From: Nocardioides sp. Arc9.136
Lineage (GTDB): Bacteria; Actinomycetota; Actinomycetes; Propionibacteriales; Nocardioidaceae
DNA length: 64,000 nucleotides
NCBI RefSeq assembly: GCF_030506255.1
Contig: NZ_CP113431.1
Coordinates: forward strand, 4,165,001-4,229,000
Direction of reading: 5' to 3'
Position 1 is the first letter of the stretch. Each line of letters opens with the position of its first letter. Below, piece by piece: positions 7,882 to 16,731 of the stretch. Under the pieces are notes generated by a model, which searched no databases, was not told the DNA's origin, and worked only from the letters and a program-made list of their open reading frames with translations. A program made the position numbers and the translations under genes.

Positions 7882-9147
7882 ATGGCCAAGGACTCCCGAC
7901 GCAGCGCGCACGTGGTGTCCCGCGCCGTCGCGAAGTCCCACACCCGCCTCGACCGAGCCCACGAGGTCCACCTGTGGTCGATGTCCGACGACGACGTCGC
8001 GGCGACCCTTCTCGAGGCTGCCCGCCTCCGCGCCCGCGTCGAGGCGCTCGAGCTCCGGCTCGCCGCCGAGGCCGAACGCCGTCACGCCGGCGAACGGGTC
8101 GGCGCCACCGACACCGCCGCTTGGTGGGCGACCGAAACGCATCAGACCCGTCCCGCTGCGAAGCACCGCATGCGGCTGGCCGAGTCCCTCGACCGCCACA
8201 GCCCGACGGCCACCGCTTTCGCCGAGGGCGAGGTGTCGGTGCACCACGCTCGGGTGATCACCGAGTGCCTCGACAAGCTCCCCGCCGACCTCGACGACCC
8301 GACCATCCCGCTCCGTGCCGAGCAGCACCTGCTGGCCGAGGCGCGGCACCGTGACCCCAAGTCGTTGCGCATCCTGGCCAAGCACGTCCTCACCGTCGTC
8401 GCACCCGAGATCGGTGAAGCACGCGACGCCAAGGCCCTGAAGGCCGAGGAGCGCCTCGCTCGGGAGACCGCTTGGCTGACGATGAGCCCCGACGGGCGCG
8501 GGTCGGTGGTCGGGAAGTTCAAGCTCCCCGAGCTGCACGGCGCCATGCTCAAGAAGACGCTGTTGGCGTTCGCGGCGCCGAAGCACCAGGCCGCCACCCA
8601 GGAACCAGGCGCGCCCGAGGCGGTCGAGCGCCGCCCGTCACCGGAGCGGATGGGTGACGCGTTCTGCGAGCTCCTCGAACGCCTCCCCACCGCCTCCTCG
8701 GTTCCGAAGCTCGGCGGCCTCAACGCCTCAGTCGTCGTCACGATGGACTTCGCCTCGCTCCTCGGCGGCCTCGCACCGGGTGTCCTCGACGACGGCGCCA
8801 CCATCTCCGCCGCCCAGGCGCGACGGCTGGCTTGTGAGGCAGGACTGATCCCCGCTGTCCTCGGCACTCAGTCAGAGTTGCTCGACCTCGGCCGCACCGC
8901 GAGGCTCTTCACCGGTGCCCAACGCAGAGCCTTGAACCTCACCCAGCCGACCTGCACCGCAGAAGGCTGCGACTGGCCCGCCCACCTCTGCCACGCCCAC
9001 CACGACCAACCCTGGTCCACCGGCGGCGCCACGGACCTGGCCAACGCCCGCAACCTCTGCCCGCGCCACCACGCCCGCATCCACGACCCGGCCTACGACA
9101 CCACCCACCTGCAAGGCGGGAAGGTCGCCTTCCACCGACGGCCCTAG
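7882..9147 (+). CDS. DUF222 / HNH endonuclease-domain protein (421 aa; REP13E12-like)
   Basis: A two-domain protein: a large alpha-helical DUF222 region (about residues 30-300), then a C-terminal HNH nuclease domain (358-421). The HNH part shows paired cysteines CTAEGCDWP, the LCHAHHDQPWSTGG core and NLCPRHHARIH, as expected for a metal-bound beta-beta-alpha fold. These proteins occur in many copies in Nocardioides and are the product of the REP13E12 repeats of Mycobacterium tuberculosis. ATG at 7882 gives MAKDSRRSAHVV; the frame is open further upstream, so the start is uncertain. The gene is bracketed by inverted copies of repeat family 1. Biological role is unknown. Confidence 0.9.
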   Translation: MAKDSRRSAHVVSRAVAKSHTRLDRAHEVHLWSMSDDDVAATLLEAARLRARVEALELRLAAEAERRHAGERVGATDTAAWWATETHQTRPAAKHRMRLAESLDRHSPTATAFAEGEVSVHHARVITECLDKLPADLDDPTIPLRAEQHLLAEARHRDPKSLRILAKHVLTVVAPEIGEARDAKALKAEERLARETAWLTMSPDGRGSVVGKFKLPELHGAMLKKTLLAFAAPKHQAATQEPGAPEAVERRPSPERMGDAFCELLERLPTASSVPKLGGLNASVVVTMDFASLLGGLAPGVLDDGATISAAQARRLACEAGLIPAVLGTQSELLDLGRTARLFTGAQRRALNLTQPTCTAEGCDWPAHLCHAHHDQPWSTGGATDLANARNLCPRHHARIHDPAYDTTHLQGGKVAFHRRP

Positions 9148-9321
9148 GCCGAGTGGAGCGACTCCCTCCTCCACCTCCGCGACCACAGCGGTCGACCCCC
9201 GCCGACCGTGGGCCGAGAAGCAGGCGCGACCAGGACCTCGACCACAGCGGCGCGCAACCACACGACTCCAAGAAGGAAGCCTCGCGCCGAGCCCGCCCGG
9301 CGGCCCGGCGACCACCTGACG

Positions 9322-9380
9322 CCCTGCGTACCTCACCGGGTCTCGACGACGCTCGCTCGCGCTCGCTGCTCGACCAGCGG
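9322..9380 (-). repeat. Dispersed repeat family 1, inverted copy downstream of the HNH gene
   Basis: Reverse complement of the copy at 7712-7772: CCGCTGGTCGAGCAGC, then CGTCGTCGAGACCC, GTGAGG and CGCAGGG in the same order and spacing. Only the central ~12 bases and a few positions differ. It follows the HNH stop by 174 bases, so the HNH gene lies inside an inverted-repeat frame of about 1.67 kb. Confidence 0.8.
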
Positions 9381-9425
9381 GTCGCGGTCTCGCCCACACC
9401 GGCCCGGCCGTTAGGTTGCACGGCC

Positions 9426-10910
9426 ATGGGCCGACCTGACGCAGCCGCACTGATCGACCTCGTGCTCGATGCGGGGTCGTGGACCTCGTGGGACACCGCC
9501 CCGGAACGGACCGGCGTCTCGGAGGAGTACGCCGCGGAGCTGCGGCGGGCGGAGGAGAAGAGCGGCGTCGACGAGTCCGTGCTGACCGGCGAGGGCCTGA
9601 TGAAGGGCCGGCGGGTCGCGGTGGTCGTCGGGGAGTTCCGGTTCCTGGCGGGGTCGATCGGCCGCGACAGCGCCGACCGGCTCGTGGCGGCGATCGAGCG
9701 CGCCACCCGCGAGCGCCTCCCGCTCCTGGCCGCGCCGGTGAGCGGCGGGACCCGGATGCAGGAGGGCACACCGGCGTTCGTGCAGATGATCCGGATCAGC
9801 CAGGCCGTCGCCGCGCACAAGGCGGCCGGCCTGCCGTACCTCGTCTACCTCCGCCACCCCACCACCGGCGGCGTCATGGCGTCGTGGGGCTCGCTCGGCC
9901 ACGTGACCGTCGCCGAGCCCGGCGCGCTCGTCGGCTTCCTCGGCCCGCGGGTCTACGAGGCGCTCTACGGCAAGGCGTTCCCCGAGGGTGTGCAGACCTC
10001 CGAGAACCTCTACGCCCACGGCATCATCGACGCCGTCGTCGCGCCGGAGGAGATCGCCGGCATCCTCGACCGGGCGCTGGGCGTCATCCTCGCCCCGCGC
10101 CACGGCATCACGCCCGTCCCCTCCCCAGCCGACGACTCCGCGGCCGGCACCGTCCCGGACGTCGAGACATGGGACGCGGTCACCCGCTCCCGGCGGCCGG
10201 ACCGCCCCGGCGTCCGCCGGCTGCTGAAGTACGCCGCCTCCGAGGTCGTGCCCCTCAACGGCACCGGCCAGGGCGAGCAGGACCCTGGCCTGCTCATCGC
10301 GCTGGTCCGGTTCGGGCAGGCGCCGTGCGTGTTCCTCGGCCAGGACCGCCGCGGCCAGACCGCCGACCACCCGATGGGTCCGGGCGCGCTGCGCGAGGCG
10401 CGCCGCGGCATGCGGCTCGCCTCCGAGCTCGGCCTGCCGCTGGTGACGGTCATCGACACCCAGGGCGCCGCCCTCTCCCCCGACGCCGAGAACGGCGGGC
10501 TCGCCGGCGAGATCGCGCGCAGCCTCGCCGACCTGGTCACGCTCGACGCACCGACCCTGTGCCTCATGCTCGGCGAGGGGAACGGCGGCGGCGCGCTCGC
10601 CCTGCTGCCCGCCGACCGGGTGGTCGCCGCCCAGCACGCCTGGCTCTCCCCGCTGCCGCCGGAGGGGGCCTCCGCGATCGTCCACCGCGACCTCGACCAC
10701 GCACCCGAGATGGCGCGCAAGCAGCAGGTCCGCGCCCTCGACCTGCACCGGCTGGGCATCGTGGACCGGATCGTCGCCGAGCGACCCGACGCCGCCGACG
10801 AGCCCGAGGCGTTCTGCCGGCGGGTCGGCGCCGCGCTCGAGCACGAGCTGGCCGCGCTCCTGGACGCGGGGCCGGGCAGCCCCGCCGACCGCGCCCGGCG
10901 CTACGCCTGA
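9426..10910 (+). CDS. accD3: Acyl-CoA carboxylase carboxyltransferase, AccD3 type (494 aa)
   Basis: A single-chain biotin-dependent carboxyltransferase with both crotonase-fold halves, which moves CO2 from carboxybiotin to an acyl-CoA. Recognised by close resemblance to mycobacterial AccD3 (495 aa): VLDAGSWTSWDTAPE near the N-terminus, SGGTRMQEGTPAFVQM, YLRHPTTGGVMASWGSLGH, GFLGPRVYEALYG, then the second half with LREARRGMRLA, GNGGGALALLPADRV and PLPPEGASAIV. There is no N-terminal zinc ribbon. ATG at 9426, with TAGGTT 8 bases upstream suggesting a leaderless transcript. The partner biotin-carboxylase subunit is not in the window, and the acyl-CoA substrate is undefined even for the mycobacterial homologue. 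Confidence 0.9.
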   Translation: MGRPDAAALIDLVLDAGSWTSWDTAPERTGVSEEYAAELRRAEEKSGVDESVLTGEGLMKGRRVAVVVGEFRFLAGSIGRDSADRLVAAIERATRERLPLLAAPVSGGTRMQEGTPAFVQMIRISQAVAAHKAAGLPYLVYLRHPTTGGVMASWGSLGHVTVAEPGALVGFLGPRVYEALYGKAFPEGVQTSENLYAHGIIDAVVAPEEIAGILDRALGVILAPRHGITPVPSPADDSAAGTVPDVETWDAVTRSRRPDRPGVRRLLKYAASEVVPLNGTGQGEQDPGLLIALVRFGQAPCVFLGQDRRGQTADHPMGPGALREARRGMRLASELGLPLVTVIDTQGAALSPDAENGGLAGEIARSLADLVTLDAPTLCLMLGEGNGGGALALLPADRVVAAQHAWLSPLPPEGASAIVHRDLDHAPEMARKQQVRALDLHRLGIVDRIVAERPDAADEPEAFCRRVGAALEHELAALLDAGPGSPADRARRYA

Positions 10911-10923
10911 GCGCCGACGGGGG

Positions 10924-12231
10924 TCAGTCCGCCGTCGTGCCGCCGCAGGCCGCGACGGCGGTGGCGATCGCCGAGCGCATGTCGGCGGAGACCTCGGAGG
11001 CCGGCCGGTCGACGTACGCGAGCTGCTCGTCGAGGTAGCCCTCGGCCCGCAGGCGGTCCACGCCGGCCTGCTCGACCCAGGTCTCGGCGGCGCAGGACGC
11101 GACCGCCGGGGTCACCTCGCCCTGCTCGAGGAGCGCGGTGGCGATGCTGGCGACGGCACCGCGGCCCACCGGGTCCGCCGGCCCCGCTCCCGCTCCTGCC
11201 GACGGTGCCGAGGAGGCCGGGTCGTCGTCGTCGCCCCAGGTGAGCGCCCACACCGCGACGGCCGCCGCGGCGAGCACGAGCAGCGCGACCACGACCGCGG
11301 CGATCTTGAGCCTGGCGTTCCGTGGCGGTGGGAGCGGCGCGGCGACGGGCGGGTCGACGGCCTCGACCGGCACGACGTGCCCCTCCGCGGGCAGGGCCAG
11401 GAGCGCTCGGAGGTCGTCGCGCATCGGCGCGGCGTCGGCGTACCGCTCCGCCGGGTCCTTCGCCATCGCCCGCCGGAGCACGCCGTTGATCCCCTCGGCC
11501 AGCGAGCCGTCGTCGGGCAGCTGCGGCACCGGCCGTTCGCGGTGGGCGGTGACGACCTCCCACTCCGAGGAGCCGTCGTACGGCGGGGATCCGGTCAGCG
11601 TGGTCCAGAGCAGGCAGCCGAGGGAGTAGACGTCGGTGCGCGGGCCGGCCTTGGCGCCGCTGTGCAGCTCGGGTGCCATGAACCCGGGCGTGCCGGCCGT
11701 GCCCGCCGCGGTCGCGGTGTGGTCGGCGCCGGCCTCGCGGACGATCCCGAAGTCGCCGAGGTACGCCGTGACGCCGGACTCGCGTCGCCGCAGCAGGACG
11801 TTCGACGGCTTGACGTCGCGGTGGACGAACCCGGCCGCGTGGACGTCGGCCAGCCCGGCCGCCACTTGGGCGACGATGTCGACCGCGGCCTCGCGCGGCG
11901 GCGCGCCGTGGGCCCGCAGCTGGCCGGCGAGGTCGCCGTCGGGGACGTGCTGGGTGACGAGGTAGAGCCGCCCGTCGACGTCACCGTGCTCGTAGACGTG
12001 GACGACGTGCGGGGAGTCCAGGGAGGCCTGCGCCTGCGCCTCGCGCACGAACCGCTCCCGGAAGCCCTCGTCGCCGGCGAGCTGCGGGGCGATCACCTTG
12101 AGCGCGACCTGCCGGTTCAGCCGGGTGTCGAGGGCCTCGAAGACCCAGCCCATCCCGCCGGTGCCGATCCGCGCACCGACGCTGTAGGAACCCAGCCGCT
12201 CCCCGACCTCGGGGTACCCGTCGTCGCTCAC
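10924..12231 (-). CDS. Receptor-type serine/threonine protein kinase (435 aa)
   Basis: A PknB-like Hanks kinase with a membrane anchor. The ATP loop is GTGGMG (23-28), the VALK lysine is 45, the catalytic loop is HRDVKPSN (137-144), DFG is at 160-162 and the APE-type MAPE at about 185-188. A hydrophobic helix at about residues 305-327 (IAAVVVALLVLAAAAVAVWAL) is followed by a ~105-residue extracellular tail with two cysteines (ASCAAE and AACGG) that could form a disulfide. It carries no PASTA repeats, so the sensing domain is of unrecognised type. GTG start. A 50-base hairpin lies between it and the upstream bkdC. Confidence 0.93.
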   Translation of the reverse strand: MSDDGYPEVGERLGSYSVGARIGTGGMGWVFEALDTRLNRQVALKVIAPQLAGDEGFRERFVREAQAQASLDSPHVVHVYEHGDVDGRLYLVTQHVPDGDLAGQLRAHGAPPREAAVDIVAQVAAGLADVHAAGFVHRDVKPSNVLLRRRESGVTAYLGDFGIVREAGADHTATAAGTAGTPGFMAPELHSGAKAGPRTDVYSLGCLLWTTLTGSPPYDGSSEWEVVTAHRERPVPQLPDDGSLAEGINGVLRRAMAKDPAERYADAAPMRDDLRALLALPAEGHVVPVEAVDPPVAAPLPPPRNARLKIAAVVVALLVLAAAAVAVWALTWGDDDDPASSAPSAGAGAGPADPVGRGAVASIATALLEQGEVTPAVASCAAETWVEQAGVDRLRAEGYLDEQLAYVDRPASEVSADMRSAIATAVAACGGTTAD

Positions 12232-12305
12232 CTCGTCCGCTTACCCCGACCGGGCCGGTCCTACTCGGTCCTCCCCAGGCCCAGGCCGTCCGAGCCGTCC
12301 CACCC

Positions 12306-12355
12306 GCCTCGTGGTGCCCAGCGTGCGCCGGGGCGCGCGCCGGGCATCACGAGGC
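12306..12355 (-). repeat. 50-base near-perfect palindrome, repeat family 2 copy 1 (terminator-like)
   Basis: Two 24-base arms around a 2-base loop, with one A-C mismatch and two G-T pairs. Arms begin GCCTCGTGGTGCCC and end GGGCATCACGAGGC. It starts 13 bases after the bkdC stop in the direction of transcription. A nearly identical element lies at 48074-48123 in the same relation to another minus-strand gene. There is no T-run, so it could be a GC-rich terminator, an mRNA 3' protector or a REP-like element. Confidence 0.8.
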
Positions 12356-12368
12356 ACTGGTGGGAGGG

Positions 12369-13832
12369 CTAGAAGAGCAGCGCCGAGGCCGGGTCGGCGA
12401 GGATCGAGGCGACGTCGGCGAGGAACCGCGAGCCCTTCTCCCCGTCGATGTGGCGGTGGTCGAACGACAGCGCCAGCGTCGTGACGTCGCGGGCGACGAT
12501 CTCGCCGGTCCCCTCGTCGACCCACGGCCGCTTGCCGATCGCGCCGACGCAGAGGATCGCCGACTCGCCGGGGTTGATGATCGGCGTGCCCGCGTCGACG
12601 CCGAAGACCCCGACGTTGGTGATCGTGAACGTCCCGCCGCTCATCTCCGCCGGCTGGGTCCGTCCCTCGCGTGCGGTGGCGGTGAGGGCACCGAGCGCCT
12701 CGGCCAGCTCGCGCAGGGTGAGGTCCTGGGCGTCCTTGACGTTCGGGACGACCAGCCCGCGGGGGGTGGCCGCGGCGATGCCGAGGTTGACGTAGTGCTT
12801 GAGCACCACCTCGCCCGCGGCGTCGTCCCAGTAGGAGTTGACCTCCGGCGTACGCCGCATGGCGAGCACCACCGCGCGCGCCACGACGAGCAGCGGGGAG
12901 ACCCGCACGTCGCGCAGCTCGCGGTGGCCCTTGAGCCGCTCGACGAGCTCGACGGTGCGGGTGACGTCGACGGTGACCCACTCGGTCACGTGCGGGATCG
13001 TGAAGGCCGACTGCACCATCGCGGCCCCCATCATCTTGCGCACGCCCTTGATCGGCTCCCGGGTCTCGCGCTCCCCGGGAACGCGGGCCGGGGCCTGCAC
13101 CTGCGCAGGGACTGCAGCCGACGCGGCCGACGGCGACCCGGCCTGCGAGGCGGCGACGACGTCCTCGCGCGTGACGGTGCCGTCCGGGCCGGACGCCGCG
13201 CAGGCCGTCAGGTCGACCCCGAGGTCCTTGGCCAGCTTGCGCACCGGCGGCTTGGCGAGCACGCGCTCGTCGACCGGCAGCGGCGGGGCGGGCGTGGCCG
13301 GGACGGCCGGCTCGTCGGCCTCGACGACCGGGTCGGACTGGGCGCCCCCGGGCGCGAAGGCGCCCTGCACCTGCATCTGGGTCGCCGCCGCGGACTCCGT
13401 CGACGGCGAGGCCGACCCCTTGCGCGGGCGGCGCAGCGGGCCGCGGTCGGCCTTGTTGCGGCCGACCAGGCTCTCGCCCTCCCCGCCCCCGCTGGCCGCG
13501 GGGTTGGACAGGTCGATCTCCATCTCGGGCGTGGGGGTCGCGTACGACGCCCCCGGCTGCTCACCGGGCGCGGGAGCCGCGGAGGCCGCAGCGGCGTCGG
13601 GCTCGCCGATCGCGATGATCGGCGTGCCGACGGCGACCGTCTCCCCCTCGGGCACGAGCAGCGCGGTGACCGCGCCGGCGTACGGCGAGGGGAGCTCGAC
13701 CAGCGACTTCGCGGTCTCGATCTCGACGACGACGTCGTTGATGTCGACGACGTCGCCGACCTTGACCTTCCAGGACACGATCTCGGCCTCGATGAGGCCC
13801 TCGCCGACGTCGGGGAGGAGGTAGTGGGGCAC
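12369..13832 (-). CDS. bkdC: Dihydrolipoamide acyltransferase E2 of a 2-oxoacid dehydrogenase complex (487 aa)
   Basis: The core acyltransferase of a branched-chain 2-oxoacid (or pyruvate) dehydrogenase. It has one lipoyl domain (about 1-76, lipoyl Lys42 in EIETAKS), an Ala/Pro/Glu-rich linker, an E3-binding domain (RVLAKPPVRKLAKDLGVDL, then GTVTREDV), and the catalytic domain ending in FDHRHIDGEKGSRFL with the active-site His and Asp of the DHRxxDG motif. The GTG at 13830-13832 is chosen from GAGAGGA upstream and the fit to MPHYLLPDVGEGL. It lies 10 bases after bkdB in a three-gene operon matching mycobacterial Rv2497c-Rv2495c, once called pdhABC and later shown to be branched-chain. Confidence 0.9.
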   Translation of the reverse strand: MPHYLLPDVGEGLIEAEIVSWKVKVGDVVDINDVVVEIETAKSLVELPSPYAGAVTALLVPEGETVAVGTPIIAIGEPDAAAASAAPAPGEQPGASYATPTPEMEIDLSNPAASGGGEGESLVGRNKADRGPLRRPRKGSASPSTESAAATQMQVQGAFAPGGAQSDPVVEADEPAVPATPAPPLPVDERVLAKPPVRKLAKDLGVDLTACAASGPDGTVTREDVVAASQAGSPSAASAAVPAQVQAPARVPGERETREPIKGVRKMMGAAMVQSAFTIPHVTEWVTVDVTRTVELVERLKGHRELRDVRVSPLLVVARAVVLAMRRTPEVNSYWDDAAGEVVLKHYVNLGIAAATPRGLVVPNVKDAQDLTLRELAEALGALTATAREGRTQPAEMSGGTFTITNVGVFGVDAGTPIINPGESAILCVGAIGKRPWVDEGTGEIVARDVTTLALSFDHRHIDGEKGSRFLADVASILADPASALLF

Positions 13833-13842
13833 GGTCGTCCTC

Positions 13843-14847
13843 TCAGAACTCGAGCGAGCGGTCGACGGCGTCGAGGACGCGGTCCAGGTCGGGCAGGAAG
13901 TCCTCCTCGATGCGGGAGGGCGGGTACGGCGTGTCGAACCCGCCGACCCGGAGCACGGGCGCCTCGAGGGAGTAGAAGCACTCCTCGGTGATGCGCGCGG
14001 CGAGCTCGGCACCCATGCCGAGGTTGACGTGCGCCTCGTGGCAGACGACGGCGCGACCGGTGCGGCGCACCGACTCGTGGACCGGCGCCATGTCCAGCGG
14101 CGAGAGCGTGCGCAGGTCGATGACCTCGAGCGACCGGCCCTCGTTGGAGGCCGCCTCGGCCGCCTTGAGCGCGGTCTTCACCGTCGGGCCGTACGCCAGC
14201 ACGGTGACGTCGGTCCCCCGCCGGACGACGCGGGACGCGTGCAGCGGCTCGGGGGTCGCGTGGACGTCGAGCTCGGCCTTGTCGGCGTGGTACTGCCGCT
14301 TGGGCTCGAGGAAGACCACCGGGTCGTCGCTGGCGATGGCCTGCTGCAGCATCCAGTAGCCGTCGACGGGGTTCGAGCAGGCCACGACCTTGAGGCCGGG
14401 CGTGTGGGCGAACTGCGCCTCCGGCGACTCGCTGTGGTGCTCGACCGCGCCGATGCCGCCGCCGAACGGGATCCGGATGACCATCGGCAGGCGCGAGCGG
14501 CCCTGGCTGCGGAAGTGCATCTTCGCGACCTGGCAGACGATCTGGTCGTAGGCGGGGTAGACGAACCCGTCGAACTGGATCTCCACCACCGGCCGGTAGC
14601 CGCGCAGCGCGAGGCCGACGGCGGTGCCGACGATGCCGGACTCCGCGAGCGGGGAGTCGATGACCCGGTCCTCGCCGAAGTCCTTCTGCAGGCCGTCGGT
14701 GATCCGGAAGACGCCGCCGAGCTTGCCGACGTCCTCGCCCATCACGAGGACCTTGTCGTCGTGCTCCATCGCGGCGCGCAGGCCCATGTTGAGCGCCTTT
14801 GCCAGGGTGACCCTCTGGGTCGCGGCCTGGGTGGGGTGTCCGGTCAT
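13843..14847 (-). CDS. bkdB: 2-oxoacid dehydrogenase E1 component, beta subunit (334 aa)
   Basis: The beta half of the thiamine-diphosphate decarboxylase E1. The transketolase-like pyrimidine domain carries LVMGEDVGKLGGVFR (about 34-48), including the conserved Glu near the ThDP aminopyrimidine. MHFRSQGRSRLPMVIRIPFGG and HSESPEAQFAHTPGLKV are strongly conserved in E1-beta. The C-terminal transketolase domain is complete, and length is standard (~325-350 aa). Its start lies 1 base after the alpha-subunit stop. Forms an alpha2beta2 E1 with the neighbour and feeds acyl groups to bkdC. Branched-chain rather than pyruvate specificity is inferred from operon similarity only. Confidence 0.92.
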   Translation of the reverse strand: MTGHPTQAATQRVTLAKALNMGLRAAMEHDDKVLVMGEDVGKLGGVFRITDGLQKDFGEDRVIDSPLAESGIVGTAVGLALRGYRPVVEIQFDGFVYPAYDQIVCQVAKMHFRSQGRSRLPMVIRIPFGGGIGAVEHHSESPEAQFAHTPGLKVVACSNPVDGYWMLQQAIASDDPVVFLEPKRQYHADKAELDVHATPEPLHASRVVRRGTDVTVLAYGPTVKTALKAAEAASNEGRSLEVIDLRTLSPLDMAPVHESVRRTGRAVVCHEAHVNLGMGAELAARITEECFYSLEAPVLRVGGFDTPYPPSRIEEDFLPDLDRVLDAVDRSLEF

Positions 14848-14848
14848 C

Positions 14849-16000
14849 TCAGGCCTCCTCGAACTGGGAGAGGTACGCCGCGAAGCCGTCGCGCTGGACG
14901 GCGAGCTCCTCGGTGAGCTCGGCGTAGACGTGGTCGAACATGCTCAGCGGGGCCGGGTCCGGCATGGACCGGCAGCCCTCGCGCAGCGTGGCGCCGAGCT
15001 GGTCGGCCTCGTCCTTGACCTCCTCGAAGAAGCCACCCTCGGCCAGGCCGTTGCGCTTGAGGTAGACCTCCAGCCGCGCGATCGGGTCCTTGAGCTTCCA
15101 GTGCTCGACGTCGTCGGAGAGCCGGTAGCGGGTCGGGTCGTCGGTCGTGGTGTGGGCGCCCATCCGGTAGGTGTAGGCCTCCACCAGCGTCGGGCCCTGC
15201 CCGTCCCGGGCACGCTGGAGCGCCGCCTGCGTCACGGCGTACGTCGCGAGCACGTCGTTGCCGTCGACCCGCACGCCGGGGAAGCCGAAGCCGAGCGCCC
15301 GCTGGTAGAGCGGGATCCGGGTCTGCCGCTCGATCGGCTCGGAGATGGCCCACTGGTTGTTCTGGCAGAAGAAGACGACCGGCGCGTTGTACGACGCGGC
15401 GAAGATGAACGACTCGTTGACGTCGCCCTGGCTGCTGGCCCCGTCGCCGAAGTGCGCGACGACCGCGGCGTCGCGGTCGGGGTCGCCGGTGCCGACGACG
15501 CCGTCGCGCTGCATCCCCATCGCGTAGCCGGTGGCGTGCAGGGTCTGGGCGCCGATCACGATCGTGTAGAGCCCGAAGTGGAACTCCTCGGGGTCCCAGG
15601 AGCCCTGGTCGACACCGCGGAAGAGGCCGAGCAGGCGCAGCGGGTCGAGGCCCCGGCACCAGGCGACGCCGTGCTCGCGGTAGGTCGGGAAGACGTGGTC
15701 CTGGGGGCGCAGCGCGCGACCGGCGCCGATCTGCGCGGCCTCCTGGCCGAGCAGCTGGGCCCAGATCCCGAGCTCGCCGTGGCGCTGGAGCGCCGTGGCC
15801 TCGGTGTCGATCCGCCGGGTCAGCACCATGTCGCGGTAGAACCCGCGCAGCTGGTCGGCGGAGAAGTCGAGGTCGAACTCGGGGTGGTGGACGCGCTCAC
15901 CCTCGGGGGTCAGCAGCTGGACGAGCTCCGGCCCGCCGTCGCGCTGCGAGGGGCCGAACACCTCCGCCAGGTCGGGGCCGAATCCGGACGTCTGGCTCAC
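14849..16000 (-). CDS. bkdA: 2-oxoacid dehydrogenase E1 component, alpha subunit (383 aa)
   Basis: The ThDP-binding half of E1. The ThDP motif is the GDGASSQGDVNESF stretch followed by FFCQNNQWAIS (Gly-Asp-Gly ... Asn-Asn). HVFPTYREHGVAWCRG and YRMGAHTTTDDPTRYR (phosphorylation-loop region of the eukaryotic enzyme) are also typical. GTG start at 15998-16000 with AAGGAG 7 bases upstream. First gene of the bkdABC-type operon. No lipoamide dehydrogenase (E3) gene is here, so E3 must come from elsewhere. Upstream to 16181 is a shared divergent promoter region with the SRPBCC gene; no operator was identified. Confidence 0.92.
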   Translation of the reverse strand: MSQTSGFGPDLAEVFGPSQRDGGPELVQLLTPEGERVHHPEFDLDFSADQLRGFYRDMVLTRRIDTEATALQRHGELGIWAQLLGQEAAQIGAGRALRPQDHVFPTYREHGVAWCRGLDPLRLLGLFRGVDQGSWDPEEFHFGLYTIVIGAQTLHATGYAMGMQRDGVVGTGDPDRDAAVVAHFGDGASSQGDVNESFIFAASYNAPVVFFCQNNQWAISEPIERQTRIPLYQRALGFGFPGVRVDGNDVLATYAVTQAALQRARDGQGPTLVEAYTYRMGAHTTTDDPTRYRLSDDVEHWKLKDPIARLEVYLKRNGLAEGGFFEEVKDEADQLGATLREGCRSMPDPAPLSMFDHVYAELTEELAVQRDGFAAYLSQFEEA

Positions 16001-16181
16001 GGGCGCACTCCTTCGTGGTCACCGGCCTCCGGGGTCGTCCGGTCGCCGGGTGGTGAGTTCCCGGACCGTACGACGCGGGGGTGGTGCGCCTTGTGACCGG
16101 GACCACATGCGTGGTGGCGAACAACGTACCGGCGCCCGCCGGGCGGGCGCCAACCTGGGGTCCCGGGGCTAGGTTCGGCCC

Positions 16182-16649
16182 ATGACCGACCCCGAGCTGC
16201 GCGTGTCCGCCACCGAGATCGTCTCCGCACCGCCCGAGACCGTGTTCGCGATCCTCGCCGACCCCCGCCAGCACCCGCGGATCGACGGCTCCGGCACCGT
16301 CCGGGGCTCGGTCTCCGGTCCGGAGCGGCTGGGCCTGGGGGCGACGTTCGGGATGAGCATGAAGATGGGCGCGCCGTACCGCATCCGCAACAAGGTCGTG
16401 GAGTTCGAGGAGGGGCGGCTCATCGCCTGGAAGCACCTCGGCTCGCACCGCTGGCGCTACGAGCTCGAGCCGGTCGACCTCGCCGGCCGGCCCGGCACCC
16501 GCGTCACCGAGACCTGGGACGGCACGTACTACAACCGGCTCGGGCGGGCGGCGATGAAGCGGCTCGGCATGCCGGAGAAGAACCGGCGCGGCATCGAGGG
16601 CACCCTGCCCCGGCTGAAGGCGGCCGCAGAGGAGGACGCCGACGCCTGA
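16182..16649 (+). CDS. SRPBCC (START/Bet v1-like) family protein (155 aa)
   Basis: A small helix-grip protein that forms a hydrophobic pocket for lipid-like ligands. The N-terminal VSATEIVSAPPETVFAILAD with DPRQHPRIDG is the standard polyketide-cyclase/dehydrase SRPBCC opening. GAPYRIRNKVVEFEEGRLIAWKH and VTETWDGTYY are the later strands. Length is normal for a single domain. The start ATG is preceded by TAGGTT and 6 bases, suggesting a leaderless message. It is divergent from bkdA and has no obvious functional partner. The ligand is unknown. Confidence 0.85.
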   Translation: MTDPELRVSATEIVSAPPETVFAILADPRQHPRIDGSGTVRGSVSGPERLGLGATFGMSMKMGAPYRIRNKVVEFEEGRLIAWKHLGSHRWRYELEPVDLAGRPGTRVTETWDGTYYNRLGRAAMKRLGMPEKNRRGIEGTLPRLKAAAEEDADA

Positions 16650-16731
16650 GCGCCGGTCCGAGGGTCCTCGAGCCGCCGTGGCCCGGGCGCGGTCGCGAGC
16701 GCCAGACGCCCGACCGGGAAAGGCGCCCGGC

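Noticed and set aside
7882..9147. Restriction-modification or phage-defence nuclease
   Set aside because: There is no methyltransferase, specificity or effector partner beside the HNH gene. DUF222-HNH proteins are repeat-associated with no shown defence role.
9153..9425. N-terminal extension of AccD3 from an upstream in-frame start
   Set aside because: The extra ~90 residues are low-complexity and cover the inverted repeat. Family homology starts at ATG 9426, which has a promoter-like TAGGTT.
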